Source: Clostridiales bacterium
Lineage (GTDB): Bacteria; Bacillota; Clostridia; Oscillospirales; Oscillospiraceae
DNA length: 16,363 bases
Assembly (NCBI GenBank): GCA_021203685.1
Contig: JAJQAS010000188.1
Span: forward strand, 1-16,363
Reading direction: 5' to 3'
Shown here: positions 5,516 to 12,477 of the stretch, piece after piece
Layout: every line of letters starts with the position of its first letter
Position numbering within the stretch: position 1 is the stretch's first letter
Made by a program: the position numbers and the translations under genes
Notes under the pieces: generated by a model
Seen by the model: the letters and a program-made list of their open reading frames with translations, nothing else
Databases searched by the model: none
Told to the model about the DNA's origin: nothing

Positions 5516-6186
5516 GCGAGTGTGTGCAGATGGAACTGGAGCGCCTCATGCGGGAACTGGCGGAGATGAACCGGCGCAACCGAATCCGCAGCCTAAAAGC
5601 CAGCGGTATCCAGGAGCCTGCATTGGCTAACTGGACGTTCGCCAGCGCGGAGGACAGTCCCAGCATCCAGATGGCAAAGCGATATGTGGACAGATGGACA
5701 GAGGTCAAAGAGAACAATCTCGGCCTTTTACTCTGGGGCGATGTGGGAACCGGCAAATCCTTTACCGCCGCCTGCATTGCCAACGCACTGCTAGAGGCCG
5801 GCGTTCCGGTGCTTATGACGAACTTCTCCAAAATTCTGAACAAAATGGGCGGGATGTACTCGGAACAGCGTTACCGGTACATCGCTTCGTTGGCAGACTA
5901 CGAGCTGCTCATCATCGATGACCTGGGCATCGAGCGCAGCACGGATTACGCGATGGAGCAGGTTTACGCCGTCGTGGACGAACGGTACAAGTCCAACAAG
6001 CCGTTGATCGTCACGACCAACCTGACTATCAGCCAGATCCGCAACGCCGAGGATGTGGCCCACGCCCGCATTTACAGCAGGGTTCTGGAACTGTGTACCC
6101 CGGTGCAGGTACGCGGAACAGACCGGCGAACAGCCATCGGGCGGGACAAGCAGGCGATGGTCAAAGAACTGCTCTTTGGGCTGTAA
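5512..6186 (+). CDS. DnaC/IstB-like AAA+ helicase loader
   Basis: This 224-residue ATPase has Walker A GDVGTGKS (residues 76-83), Walker B LLIIDDLG (132-139), a sensor-1 segment VTTN (167-170) and a likely arginine finger in ARIYSRVLE (185-193). The arrangement is that of DnaC/DnaI helicase loaders and IstB. The first 70 residues are helical and charged, without the zinc-binding N-domain of some loaders. The start codon overlaps the stop of the replication-initiator gene (ATGA), indicating translational coupling. No transposase IstA lies nearby, so helicase loading at the element's origin is the better reading than transposition. It is followed by 65 nt without a gene, then parA. Confidence 0.88.
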   Translation: MSECVQMELERLMRELAEMNRRNRIRSLKASGIQEPALANWTFASAEDSPSIQMAKRYVDRWTEVKENNLGLLLWGDVGTGKSFTAACIANALLEAGVPVLMTNFSKILNKMGGMYSEQRYRYIASLADYELLIIDDLGIERSTDYAMEQVYAVVDERYKSNKPLIVTTNLTISQIRNAEDVAHARIYSRVLELCTPVQVRGTDRRTAIGRDKQAMVKELLFGL

Positions 6187-6251
6187 GGGGGTGATTCCGA
6201 TGTGGTAAAAAGTTTTAGCATGAAAATCTGAAAAACAGGAGGTGCTACGAA

Positions 6252-7079
6252 TTGTCAAAACGAGCAACGGTAACAGCCGTTGTCAATCAGAAGGGCGGGA
6301 CAGGAAAAACGACGACCTGCGAAAACCTCGGCGTTGGCCTCGCCAACGAGGGCAAGAAAGTCCTGTTGATGGACACCGACCCACAGGCTAGCCTGACGAT
6401 AGCCCTGGGGTATCCCAGGCCGGACGACCTGCCCGTCACTCTGTCGGGCCTGATGGCAAAAGTTCTGCAAGACGAGGCGATTCCGCCGGGAGAAGGTATC
6501 CTCCACCACCCGGAGGGCGTAGACCTGATGCCGGCCAGCATTGAACTGGCCGGGATGGAGGTCTCGCTGGTCAATGCCATGAGCCGGGAGACCACCCTCC
6601 GGCAGTACCTGGACACAGTGCGTTACCAGTACGACCACATCCTGCTGGACTGTATGCCCAGTCTGGGGATGCTGACCATCAACGCCCTGGCCGCCGCAGA
6701 CAATGTGCTGATTCCCGTTCAGGCCCAATACCTTCCGGCAAAGGGTCTGGAACAGCTTTTGCAGACCATCAACAAGGTGCGTCGCCAAATCAACCCCCGG
6801 TTAAAAATCGACGGTATCCTGCTGACGATGGTGGACAGCCGGACGAATTTCAGCAAAGAGATTTCCGGCCTGATTCGGGAAACCTACGGGAGCAAGCTCA
6901 AGGTCTATCAGACAGAGATTCCCCGCTCTGTCCGGGCGGCGGAAATCAGTGCAGAGGGAAAAAGTATTTTCAAACACGACCCCAACGGCAAGGTGGCGGA
7001 CGCCTACCGGGGGCTGACGAAGGAGGTGCTGGAAAATGCCGAGAAAAGGCGGAAACATCAGCTTGAGCAGCTACGATGA
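6252..7079 (+). CDS. parA: ParA-family partition ATPase
   Basis: This 275-residue ParA/Soj-type protein has deviant Walker A KGGTGKTT (residues 14-21, with signature Lys14), Walker A' LLMDTDPQAS (D41, D43) and Walker B ILLDCMPS. It starts at TTG 6252, which is fixed by AGGAGGTG at 6237-6244 with 7-nt spacing and by the conserved beginning ATVTAVVNQKGG. ParA ATPases move or anchor DNA through their ParB partner, here the next gene, which overlaps by 44 nt. In an ICE the pair would help the circular or replicating form to be inherited. There is no N-terminal helix-turn-helix, so it is unlikely to self-repress as long plasmid ParAs do. Confidence 0.93.
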   Translation: MSKRATVTAVVNQKGGTGKTTTCENLGVGLANEGKKVLLMDTDPQASLTIALGYPRPDDLPVTLSGLMAKVLQDEAIPPGEGILHHPEGVDLMPASIELAGMEVSLVNAMSRETTLRQYLDTVRYQYDHILLDCMPSLGMLTINALAAADNVLIPVQAQYLPAKGLEQLLQTINKVRRQINPRLKIDGILLTMVDSRTNFSKEISGLIRETYGSKLKVYQTEIPRSVRAAEISAEGKSIFKHDPNGKVADAYRGLTKEVLENAEKRRKHQLEQLR

Positions 7080-7962
7080 CATCTTTTCCACGGAGGAAAG
7101 CCGGGAGGCCGCCGCCAGAGAGCAGATTCAGCGAATCCCCATCTCTGATCTGCACCCCTTCGAGGGCCATCCTTTCCGGGTGGTGGACGACGAGGCCATG
7201 ACCCGAACGGTGGAGAGCATTTCCCAGTTCGGGGTCATTTCCCCACTGCTGGCTAGGCCCGACCCGGACGGAGGCTATGAAATCATCTCCGGCCATCGGC
7301 GCTGCCACGCAGCGGAACTGGTGGGGCTGGAAACACTGCCGGTCATCATCCGGGAGATGGACGACGATGAAGCCATTATTGCAATGATTGACAGTAATCT
7401 CCAGCGAGAGACCATTCTCCCCAGCGAACGGGCGTGGGCGTACAAAATGAAGTTGGACGCTATCAAACACCAGGGTGCCAGGTCAGATTTGACTTCGCCG
7501 CAACTTGCGGCGAAGTTCAGCAGTGCCGCCCGGGTTGCAAAAGACGCAGGAATAAGTGGCGATACAGTACGCCGGTATATCCGCCTGACCAACCTCATCC
7601 CGGAGCTGATGAACATGGTGGATGAAAAGAAAATTGCCTTTAATCCGGCGGTGGAGCTGTCCTACCTGACGCGGGAGGAACAATCTCAGCTTCTGGAGGC
7701 GATGGACTACGCCCAGGCAACCCCTTCTCTCTCCCAGGCTCAGCGGCTGAAAAAGCAGAGCCAGGAAGGAGCTGCGACGCTGGATTCTATGTGCGAAATC
7801 ATGAACGAGGTCAAAAAAGAACCCACTGACCGGGTGATTTTTCAGGCGGATTCCCTGCGGAAGTATTTCCCCAAAAGTTACACCAACCGGCAGATGGAGG
7901 AGACCATCATCAAGCTGCTGGAACAGTGGCAAAAGCGGCGCAAGCGTGAGCAGACCCGATAA
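7036..7962 (+). CDS. parB: ParB/Spo0J-like partition protein
   Basis: This 308-residue protein carries the ParB N-terminal CTPase domain (IPISDLHPFEGHPF, then the GHRRCHAAE box at about residues 87-95 and NLQRETILPSERAWAYKMKL), a helix-turn-helix (about 165-185, ARVAKDAGISGDTVRRYIRL) and a charged C-terminal helical part (KRRKREQTR) for dimerisation. ATG 7036 lies inside parA, supported by AGGAGGTG at 7021-7028, so translation is coupled. ParB binds a centromere-like parS and recruits ParA. A perfect 25-bp palindrome inside this gene (7492-7516) is one candidate site. The last codons form the left arm of a terminator hairpin. Confidence 0.93.
   Translation: MPRKGGNISLSSYDDIFSTEESREAAAREQIQRIPISDLHPFEGHPFRVVDDEAMTRTVESISQFGVISPLLARPDPDGGYEIISGHRRCHAAELVGLETLPVIIREMDDDEAIIAMIDSNLQRETILPSERAWAYKMKLDAIKHQGARSDLTSPQLAAKFSSAARVAKDAGISGDTVRRYIRLTNLIPELMNMVDEKKIAFNPAVELSYLTREEQSQLLEAMDYAQATPSLSQAQRLKKQSQEGAATLDSMCEIMNEVKKEPTDRVIFQADSLRKYFPKSYTNRQMEETIIKLLEQWQKRRKREQTR
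7492..7516. repeat. Perfect 25-bp palindrome inside parB
   Basis: ACTTCGCCGCAA (7492-7503), a single central C, and TTGCGGCGAAGT (7505-7516) form a perfect inverted repeat with 12-bp arms. It codes for TSPQLAAKF just before the helix-turn-helix. No T-run follows, so it is not a terminator. It is a candidate protein-binding site (parS-like). Confidence 0.75.
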
Positions 7963-7985
7963 GGGCAGCTCACGCTTTTCTCGTT
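7942..7985 (+). terminator. Terminator/attenuator after parB
   Basis: AAGCGTGAGC (7942-7951, inside the last parB codons) pairs perfectly with GCTCACGCTT (7968-7977), followed by TTTCTCGTT. The 16-nt loop contains the parB stop. It probably reduces transcription into the genes downstream. Confidence 0.6.
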
Positions 7986-8013
7986 AGAATCGGAGTAACG
8001 GGAGGTGAAAAGT

Positions 8014-8418
8014 GTGATTTTTGAAGTAAAAGGCGACCTGAACCTGCTGATTACTCAGGTAACATCCCACCCGGAGAGTAACGAGCAGGTGGTTCTGGTG
8101 CTTGACCCCAGTGCAGGGCCGCAGGTATTGACCCGCGAGGAAGCCTGTCCCCTGCTGCCCAGCCCCTGTGAGCCGTTCGGGTGTATCGAGGACTTTGTGG
8201 TGGAGGGGCTGGCGCTGTATTACCGGCCCGACCAGGTGGTGCGGTTGAGAGACCGACTGTACCTCGTTGGCCAGGCGGCAGTCTGCCATGAGGACGAGGA
8301 CGGCAGCCGCTGGTCCCTGACCGGCAGGGACATCTGCCGGGTCATGGGCTATGCCAGAGAGCGTAGCACGTTGCTCTGTGTGGACGGGCAGAAAATCCCG
8401 GTCTTGCCGCTGGAGTAA
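8014..8418 (+). CDS. Uncharacterised ICE protein (paralogue A)
   Basis: This 134-residue protein has GTG 8014 as the preferred start: GGGAGGTG (8000-8007) is 6 nt upstream, whereas the earlier in-frame GTG (8005) overlaps that site. I do not recognise a named family. Visible patterns are VVLVLDPSAG at about residues 25-34, a middle of alternating hydrophobic and charged segments, LYLVGQAAV, and the end CVDGQKIPVLPLE. These match in order with patterns in the next gene (VMVIDPTRG, QYLTGTAVV, CGGQPVRALPL), so the two are probably tandem paralogues. No signal peptide or membrane segment is seen, so it is presumably cytoplasmic. It lies between the partition genes and the coupling-protein genes, with hairpin terminators on both sides. 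Confidence 0.78.
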   Translation: MIFEVKGDLNLLITQVTSHPESNEQVVLVLDPSAGPQVLTREEACPLLPSPCEPFGCIEDFVVEGLALYYRPDQVVRLRDRLYLVGQAAVCHEDEDGSRWSLTGRDICRVMGYARERSTLLCVDGQKIPVLPLE

Positions 8419-8447
8419 CAACAATGCCAAAAAACAGGAAACCATCT

Positions 8448-8496
8448 GCGGCCATTGAGGTGCCAAACGGCAACTGAATGGCCGCTTTTGTGTTTT
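8448..8496 (+). terminator. Terminator between the paralogue genes
   Basis: GCGGCCATT (8448-8456) pairs perfectly with AATGGCCGC (8477-8485), with an inner TGCC-AAAC-GGCA helix, followed by TTTTGTGTTTT. It is a clear rho-independent terminator 12 nt ahead of the next gene's ribosome-binding site. Confidence 0.78.
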
Positions 8497-8522
8497 CTAC
8501 GAGCAAAAGGAGGGCTTTAACA

Positions 8523-9071
8523 ATGAAACTGAACGTGTATTTTCCCGGCGAAGTGACCATCAACGTCAACTGCAAGGCCGGGGACGGCGGCGCGGCGGAG
8601 CTGCGCATCTTTGAGAAAATGCTGGAGGAACTGACCGAGCTGCTGGAAGAACTGCCCGACGGGGAGTCTGGCGAACCGGCGGCCCCCGCATTGGAGGACG
8701 ATTTGAAGGACTTTCTGTTCCTGAACGGCACTACCTTCACCCCCTACGACCTAGTGATGGTCATTGACCCGACGCGTGGGGCCACCGCCATGACCGCCGA
8801 GGACAGCCGGGAAGTGCTGGACGTGTTCGAGGGGGACGAGGTGGTCGCCAGGTTCCCGTACCTGAACCTGATGCTGGCCTGCAAGCCGGACGCGATTCGC
8901 ACCGCGGCGGGCAGGCAGTACCTGACCGGAACGGCGGTGGTGTTCGACGCGCTGGGCAGCGCGGCGGTGTCTCTGGACCAGAAGGAACTGCGCCAGATTC
9001 GGCACGTCCTGGAGACCCAGTGCAAGACCGTTTTCTGCGGCGGCCAGCCGGTCCGGGCGCTGCCGCTGTAA
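8523..9071 (+). CDS. Uncharacterised ICE protein (paralogue B)
   Basis: This 182-residue protein starts at ATG 8523, supported by AGGAGGG at 8508-8514. An earlier in-frame start at 8478 lies inside the terminator stem and is rejected. The N-terminal part (MKLNVYFPGEVTINVNC) looks like beta strands, followed by a very acidic helix (FEKMLEELTELLEELPDGESGE). The C-terminal 110 residues correspond to the whole of paralogue A (DLVMVIDPTRG, QYLTGTAVVFDALG, VFCGGQPVRALPL). I cannot name the family or function. Compared with A it has gained the acidic N-terminal domain, which could be a partner-binding segment. Confidence 0.8.
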   Translation: MKLNVYFPGEVTINVNCKAGDGGAAELRIFEKMLEELTELLEELPDGESGEPAAPALEDDLKDFLFLNGTTFTPYDLVMVIDPTRGATAMTAEDSREVLDVFEGDEVVARFPYLNLMLACKPDAIRTAAGRQYLTGTAVVFDALGSAAVSLDQKELRQIRHVLETQCKTVFCGGQPVRALPL

Positions 9072-9121
9072 AATCCGTCGGCAGCCCTGTTTCTTCCGCA
9101 CCGGGGAGGAGATGATGAGCA

Positions 9122-9613
9122 TTGCAGGAAGAAGTTGAAAACAGAACGGTCAATCTGGCGATCAGCACCACCAAGCTGACCGCCAGAACCATTATTATGA
9201 AGGGGCTTCGGATGTTCCTGAACCACTGCGCCAAAAGCAAGGCGAAAAAGGCGGCGGCAAAAGATGAAATCCCTCACGGGAAACAGACGGTGCAGGAGCT
9301 GATCGGGCAGAATCAGGGCGTTTCCAGTATCCCCATCGCCCAGACGGAGCTGAAAGGCTTTGAACGGGTGGCAAAAAAGTACGGCGTGGACTTCGCCATT
9401 CGGAAGGACGCTTCTGTTGACCCGCCCCGCTACACGGTGTTCTTCAAGGCCCGTGACGAGGCGGCGCTGACTGCGGCATACAAGGAGTACGCCGCCCAGG
9501 AGACGTTCAACAAGGACCGGCCCAGCGTCAGAAAGGCCCTGACCAAGCTGGCTGAGAAGGTGGTTCCCACCCCCAAAAAGGTGCGGGAAAAGAGCCAGGA
9601 GCGTTCGCTATGA
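9122..9613 (+). CDS. PcfB-like conjugation protein (DUF3801 type)
   Basis: This 163-residue protein begins at TTG 9122 (MQEEVENRTVNLAISTTKLTARTI), preceded by GGGGAGGA at 9103-9110. ATGs at 9112 and 9115 are in another frame and soon stop. The sequence, with HGKQTVQELIGQNQGVSSIPIAQTELKGFERVAKKYGVDFAIRKD in fragments and VFFKARDEAALTAAYKEY, matches the PcfB family of Gram-positive conjugation systems, named from plasmid pCF10, where PcfB is found with the coupling protein. The C-terminus is basic. Its stop overlaps the start of the TcpA gene (ATGA), which fits a shared role in delivering the DNA-relaxase complex to the channel. Confidence 0.85.
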   Translation: MQEEVENRTVNLAISTTKLTARTIIMKGLRMFLNHCAKSKAKKAAAKDEIPHGKQTVQELIGQNQGVSSIPIAQTELKGFERVAKKYGVDFAIRKDASVDPPRYTVFFKARDEAALTAAYKEYAAQETFNKDRPSVRKALTKLAEKVVPTPKKVREKSQERSL

Positions 9614-10497
9614 GCAAGAAAACATCGAAGTTACTGGCGCTGTATCTGCCCTATATTCTGGTTGGGTTGGTGGCCGCCAATCTGGGCGAGGCGTGGCGGC
9701 TGTCTGTGGGGGAAACCTCCGGGGAACGCATTATGAGCCTGATGTACACCGTCCCCCAGGCGTTCGGGAACCCGTTACCCAGTCTCCATCCTTTTGACCT
9801 GCTCATCGGCCTGTTGTGTGGGGCAGCGCTCCGGCTGGCGGTATATCTGAAAGGCAAGAACGCCAAAAAGTACCGCCATAACATGGAGTATGGTTCCGCC
9901 CGCTGGGGAACGGCCAAGGACATCGAGCCATTCATGGCCCCTCAGTTCGAGGACAACATCATTCTCACCCGGACGGAGGGCCTGATGATGTCCAACCGAC
10001 CGAAGAACCCGGCCAACTCCAGGAACAAAAATGTGCTGGTGGTGGGTGGCTCCGGGTCTGGCAAAACGCGGTTCTTTATCAAGCCCAATCTGTTGCAGTG
10101 CAACAGCAAGGCCCACCCCGTTTCCTTCGTGGTCACAGACCCAAAAGGCAGTATCGTCGTCGAGTGCGGAAACGCCTTGTTGAAGCATGGGTATCGCCTG
10201 AAAATCTTCAACACCATCAACTTCAAGAAGTCCATGCACTACAACCCCTTCGCCTATATTCACAGCGAGAAGGATATTTTGAAGCTCGTTACCACCCTCA
10301 TCACCAACACAAAGGGCGACGGCAAGGGCGGCGACCCGTTTTGGGAAAAAGCGGAGACCTTGCTCTACACGGCGCTCATTGGGTATATCCACTATGAAGC
10401 GCCGGTGGAGGAGCAAAACTTCGCTACCCTCATCGAGTTCATCAACGCGATGGAGGTCCGGGAGGACGACGAGGACTTCGAGAACCGGTTGACCTGA
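9610..10497 (+). CDS. TcpA/VirD4 coupling protein, N-terminal part (split gene)
   Basis: This 295-residue part of a type IV coupling protein has two membrane segments (about 8-25 and 60-80), then a P-loop ATPase domain: Walker A GSGSGKT (147-153), FVVTDPKGS and MHYNPFAYI. Coupling proteins of this family are about 600 residues. Here the frame ends in ENRLT and a TGA at 10495-10497, inside a region that in relatives continues as ENPVDLMF. Adding one C to the CC run at 10485-10486 would restore that reading, so a single-base deletion is likely. The second half starts at once in an overlapping frame (TGATG). As it stands the product has Walker A but no Walker B and probably cannot hydrolyse ATP alone. 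Confidence 0.85.
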   Translation: MSKKTSKLLALYLPYILVGLVAANLGEAWRLSVGETSGERIMSLMYTVPQAFGNPLPSLHPFDLLIGLLCGAALRLAVYLKGKNAKKYRHNMEYGSARWGTAKDIEPFMAPQFEDNIILTRTEGLMMSNRPKNPANSRNKNVLVVGGSGSGKTRFFIKPNLLQCNSKAHPVSFVVTDPKGSIVVECGNALLKHGYRLKIFNTINFKKSMHYNPFAYIHSEKDILKLVTTLITNTKGDGKGGDPFWEKAETLLYTALIGYIHYEAPVEEQNFATLIEFINAMEVREDDEDFENRLT

Positions 10498-11420
10498 TGT
10501 TCAAGGAATTGAAGAAAAAGAACCCGAACCACTTTGCGGTGCGGCAGTTTTCCAAGTACAAGCTGGCAGCCGGAAAAACGGCGAAAAGTATCAATATTTC
10601 CGCCGGTGCGCGGCTGGCTCCCTTTGACATCGAGGAGCTGCGGGAAATCACTGCCTACGATGAGCTGGAGCTGGACACCCTGGGAGACCGGAAAACAGCG
10701 CTGTTTCTCATCATGTCGGACACGGACGGCACATTCAATTTTCTCATCTCCATGATCTATTCTCAGCTTTTCAATCTGCTCTGTGAAAAGGCGGACGATG
10801 TGTATGGCGGGCGGTTGCCCGTCCATGTGCGGTGCCTGATAGATGAGGCGGCGAACATCGGCCAAATTCCCAACCTGGAGAAACTGGTGGCCACCATCCG
10901 AAGCCGTGAGATTTCTGCCTGTCTGGTGTTGCAGGCCCGGAGCCAGCTCAAGGCCATTTACAAGGACAATGCCGACACCATCATTGGCAACATGGACAGC
11001 CAGATCTTCCTGGGCGGCTCGGAACCCACCACGCTGAAAGAGCTGAACACGGCGCTGGGCAAGGAAACCATTGATATGTTCAACACGTCTGACACCCGCG
11101 GCAACAGCCCCTCCTATGGCACCAACTATCAGAAGCTGGGCCACGACCTGGCCTCCATCGATGAGCTGGCGGTGCTGGACGGTGGAAAGTGTATTTTGCA
11201 GCTCCGGGGCGTCAGGCCCTTTCTCTCGGACAAGTACGACCTGACCCAGCACCCCAACTACAAGTACACCGCCGACTACGATGCGAAGAACACCTTCGGC
11301 ATCGAAAAGTATCTGAACCACTGGCTGCGGCTGCGGAAGGACGATGTTTTCACCGTGGTGGATGTAGATGCCGCAGAAGAAGCAGTAAACCGGCAGAAAC
11401 ACACTACGAACAACGCGTGA
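10497..11420 (+). CDS. TcpA/VirD4 coupling protein, C-terminal part (split gene)
   Basis: This 307-residue remainder of the coupling ATPase contains the helical insertion (HFAVRQFSKYKLAAGKTAKS), Walker B with the catalytic Glu (CLIDEAANIG, D116-E117), the conserved ARSQLKAIYKDNADTIIGN and FLGGSEPTTLKELN, and the C-terminal region. The ATG at 10497 overlaps the preceding stop (TGATG), which would allow re-initiation but has no clear Shine-Dalgarno sequence. Together with the upstream frame it makes a normal-length coupling protein, so this is one gene broken by a frameshift near 10485 unless the two halves are made separately and assemble. Sequencing error in the CC/CCC run is also possible. 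Confidence 0.85.
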   Translation: MFKELKKKNPNHFAVRQFSKYKLAAGKTAKSINISAGARLAPFDIEELREITAYDELELDTLGDRKTALFLIMSDTDGTFNFLISMIYSQLFNLLCEKADDVYGGRLPVHVRCLIDEAANIGQIPNLEKLVATIRSREISACLVLQARSQLKAIYKDNADTIIGNMDSQIFLGGSEPTTLKELNTALGKETIDMFNTSDTRGNSPSYGTNYQKLGHDLASIDELAVLDGGKCILQLRGVRPFLSDKYDLTQHPNYKYTADYDAKNTFGIEKYLNHWLRLRKDDVFTVVDVDAAEEAVNRQKHTTNNA

Positions 11421-11440
11421 AGTAGAGAAGGAGGTTTCAA

Positions 11441-11899
11441 ATGTCTGAAAAGAACGACAAACCCAATGAAATTACCATCAAATTCGGCAAGGGGCTGGTG
11501 GGAGAGCCGTTCACGTCTAAGTCCGGCACGGAGCTGGTGCGGATCGACATCCCCAACCGGGACCCGATGGACACCCGCCCCTGGGAATCCTTCCTGACGA
11601 CACCGAACCGGGTCCATGAGAACCAGTTCGGCAAAGGCGTCTGGATGAAGCTGCCGGAGGACGGCACCACCAAGCTCTCCCGTTCCGTTTTGCAGGGGCA
11701 GGACACCAACGGCGAACGCATCTGGAAGCGGGAGTACAGAACGGTCCCCAACACCGAACTGAAATCCATGCTGGAGGCGTACAAGGAGAAGAACCGGGAT
11801 TCGGTACTCTCCGATCTCTCTGCCAAAAAGACGGACACGGAAAAAGCGACAAGACCGACTCCCCAGAAGGCCGCCCGGCACAAGGAACCAGCGCTGTAA
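11441..11899 (+). CDS. Conserved conjugation-associated protein of unknown function
   Basis: This 152-residue soluble protein has a strong ribosome-binding site (AAGGAGG about 8 nt before the ATG). The first 110 residues form the conserved part (ITIKFGKGLVGEPF, ELVRIDIPNRDP, WESFLTTPNRVHEN, GVWMKLPEDGTTKLSRS), rich in beta-strand patterns. The C-terminal 40 residues are Lys/Thr/Ala-rich and probably disordered. Genes of this appearance regularly lie between the coupling protein and the Maff2 gene in Clostridia ICEs, which points to a conjugation role, perhaps as an accessory DNA- or relaxase-binding factor; this is inference. A strong terminator follows directly. No membrane segments are seen. 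Confidence 0.8.
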   Translation: MSEKNDKPNEITIKFGKGLVGEPFTSKSGTELVRIDIPNRDPMDTRPWESFLTTPNRVHENQFGKGVWMKLPEDGTTKLSRSVLQGQDTNGERIWKREYRTVPNTELKSMLEAYKEKNRDSVLSDLSAKKTDTEKATRPTPQKAARHKEPAL

Positions 11900-11910
11900 G
11901 CAAGCAAATA

Positions 11911-11955
11911 GCCCTCCCCGCCCGTGGATGAACGGGAGAACGGGGAGGGCTTTTT
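11911..11955 (+). terminator. Strong rho-independent terminator
   Basis: GCCCTCCCCG (11911-11920) pairs with CGGGGAGGGC (11941-11950), with an inner CCCGT/ACGGG helix, followed by TTTTT (11951-11955). It separates the replication/coupling genes from the channel genes. Confidence 0.9.
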
Positions 11956-12202
11956 GCGTCTCAGCAACAACCGCTGCCACCCAAATCGGCGGCAACTACA
12001 AATGAAATGGAGGTATCCCGCATGAGAATCCGCAGTCCCCCCTGACGGGAGGTCAGAAGTCAGAAGGCGTATCGTTCAAAAAAACTAAAGAGGAAGGAGT
12101 GGAGGCCGGATTTGGGCCTTGCGAAAGCGCGGGGCTTGCCTTGCTGATTTCTGACAAAAACGACCCAAAACATCCTACAATTCCGGTTTCCGATTATTAT
12201 TT
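11956..12202. other. Non-coding leader before the channel genes
   Basis: These 247 nt between the terminator and Maff2 hold no recognised gene. They contain a 7-codon frame MRIRSPP (ATG 12021) with GGAGG at about 12009, a tandem GTCAGAA pair near 12053-12066, and a promoter-like pair CTGACA (12151-12156) and TACAAT (12176-12181) with a 19-nt spacer. The last would restart transcription for the channel genes. Confidence 0.45.
12151..12181 (+). promoter_or_regulatory. Candidate promoter for the channel genes
   Basis: CTGACA (12151-12156; 5 of 6 to the -35 consensus) and TACAAT (12176-12181; 5 of 6 to the -10) are 19 nt apart, slightly longer than ideal. A start near 12188 would leave only about 15 nt before the Maff2 ATG. 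A promoter is expected somewhere here because a strong terminator lies upstream. Confidence 0.35.
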
Positions 12203-12418
12203 ATGGCCTTTTTCAACTCTGCGATCAGCGTTTTGCAGACTCTCGTTATCGCCCTTGGCGCTGGCCTCGGCATCTGGGGTGCCATCAACCTTCTGGAAGG
12301 TTACGGCAACGACAACCCCGGTGCTAAGTCCCAGGGAATGAAGCAACTGATGGCGGGCGGTGGGGTCGCCCTCATCGGCACTACCCTCGTTCCCCTGCTC
12401 TCCGGCTTGTTCGGCTGA
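12203..12418 (+). CDS. Maff2-family membrane protein (VirB2/TrbC-like position)
   Basis: This 71-residue protein is recognisable as the Maff2 family of mobile elements by LQTLVIALGAGLGIWGAINLLEGYGNDNPGAKSQGMKQLMAGGGVALIG. It has two membrane segments (about 9-31 and 48-70) joined by a short polar loop. The size, two-helix layout and position before the VirB6-like gene resemble pilin-like VirB2/TrbC subunits, so a structural part in the mating channel is plausible but not proven. The start matches the conserved N-terminus MAFF, yet no Shine-Dalgarno sequence precedes it (the upstream bases are AT-rich: CGATTATTATTT), unlike every neighbour. A perfect stem-loop follows the stop. Confidence 0.9.
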   Translation: MAFFNSAISVLQTLVIALGAGLGIWGAINLLEGYGNDNPGAKSQGMKQLMAGGGVALIGTTLVPLLSGLFG

Positions 12419-12424
12419 GTAACC

Positions 12425-12455
12425 GGCCGCAGGTGCAATTTCCGCACCTGCGGCC
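12425..12455 (+). other. Intercistronic stem-loop without T-run
   Basis: GGCCGCAGGTGC (12425-12436) pairs perfectly with GCACCTGCGGCC (12444-12455) with a 7-nt loop AATTTCC. ACATC follows instead of a T-run, so termination is unlikely. A hairpin 6 nt after the stop of a small membrane-protein gene could protect its mRNA and raise its level over the downstream genes. Confidence 0.7.
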
Positions 12456-12477
12456 ACATCAGAAGGGAGGGTAGTCC

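Noticed and set aside
5512..6186. IstB transposition helper of an insertion sequence
   Set aside because: There is no IstA transposase or terminal inverted repeat nearby, and the gene overlaps a replication initiator; a helicase loader fits better.
8744..9277. Large - strand open frames in the GC-rich paralogue B region
   Set aside because: Several overlapping antisense frames arise from high GC content; the + strand gene has a clear start, ribosome-binding site and paralogue.
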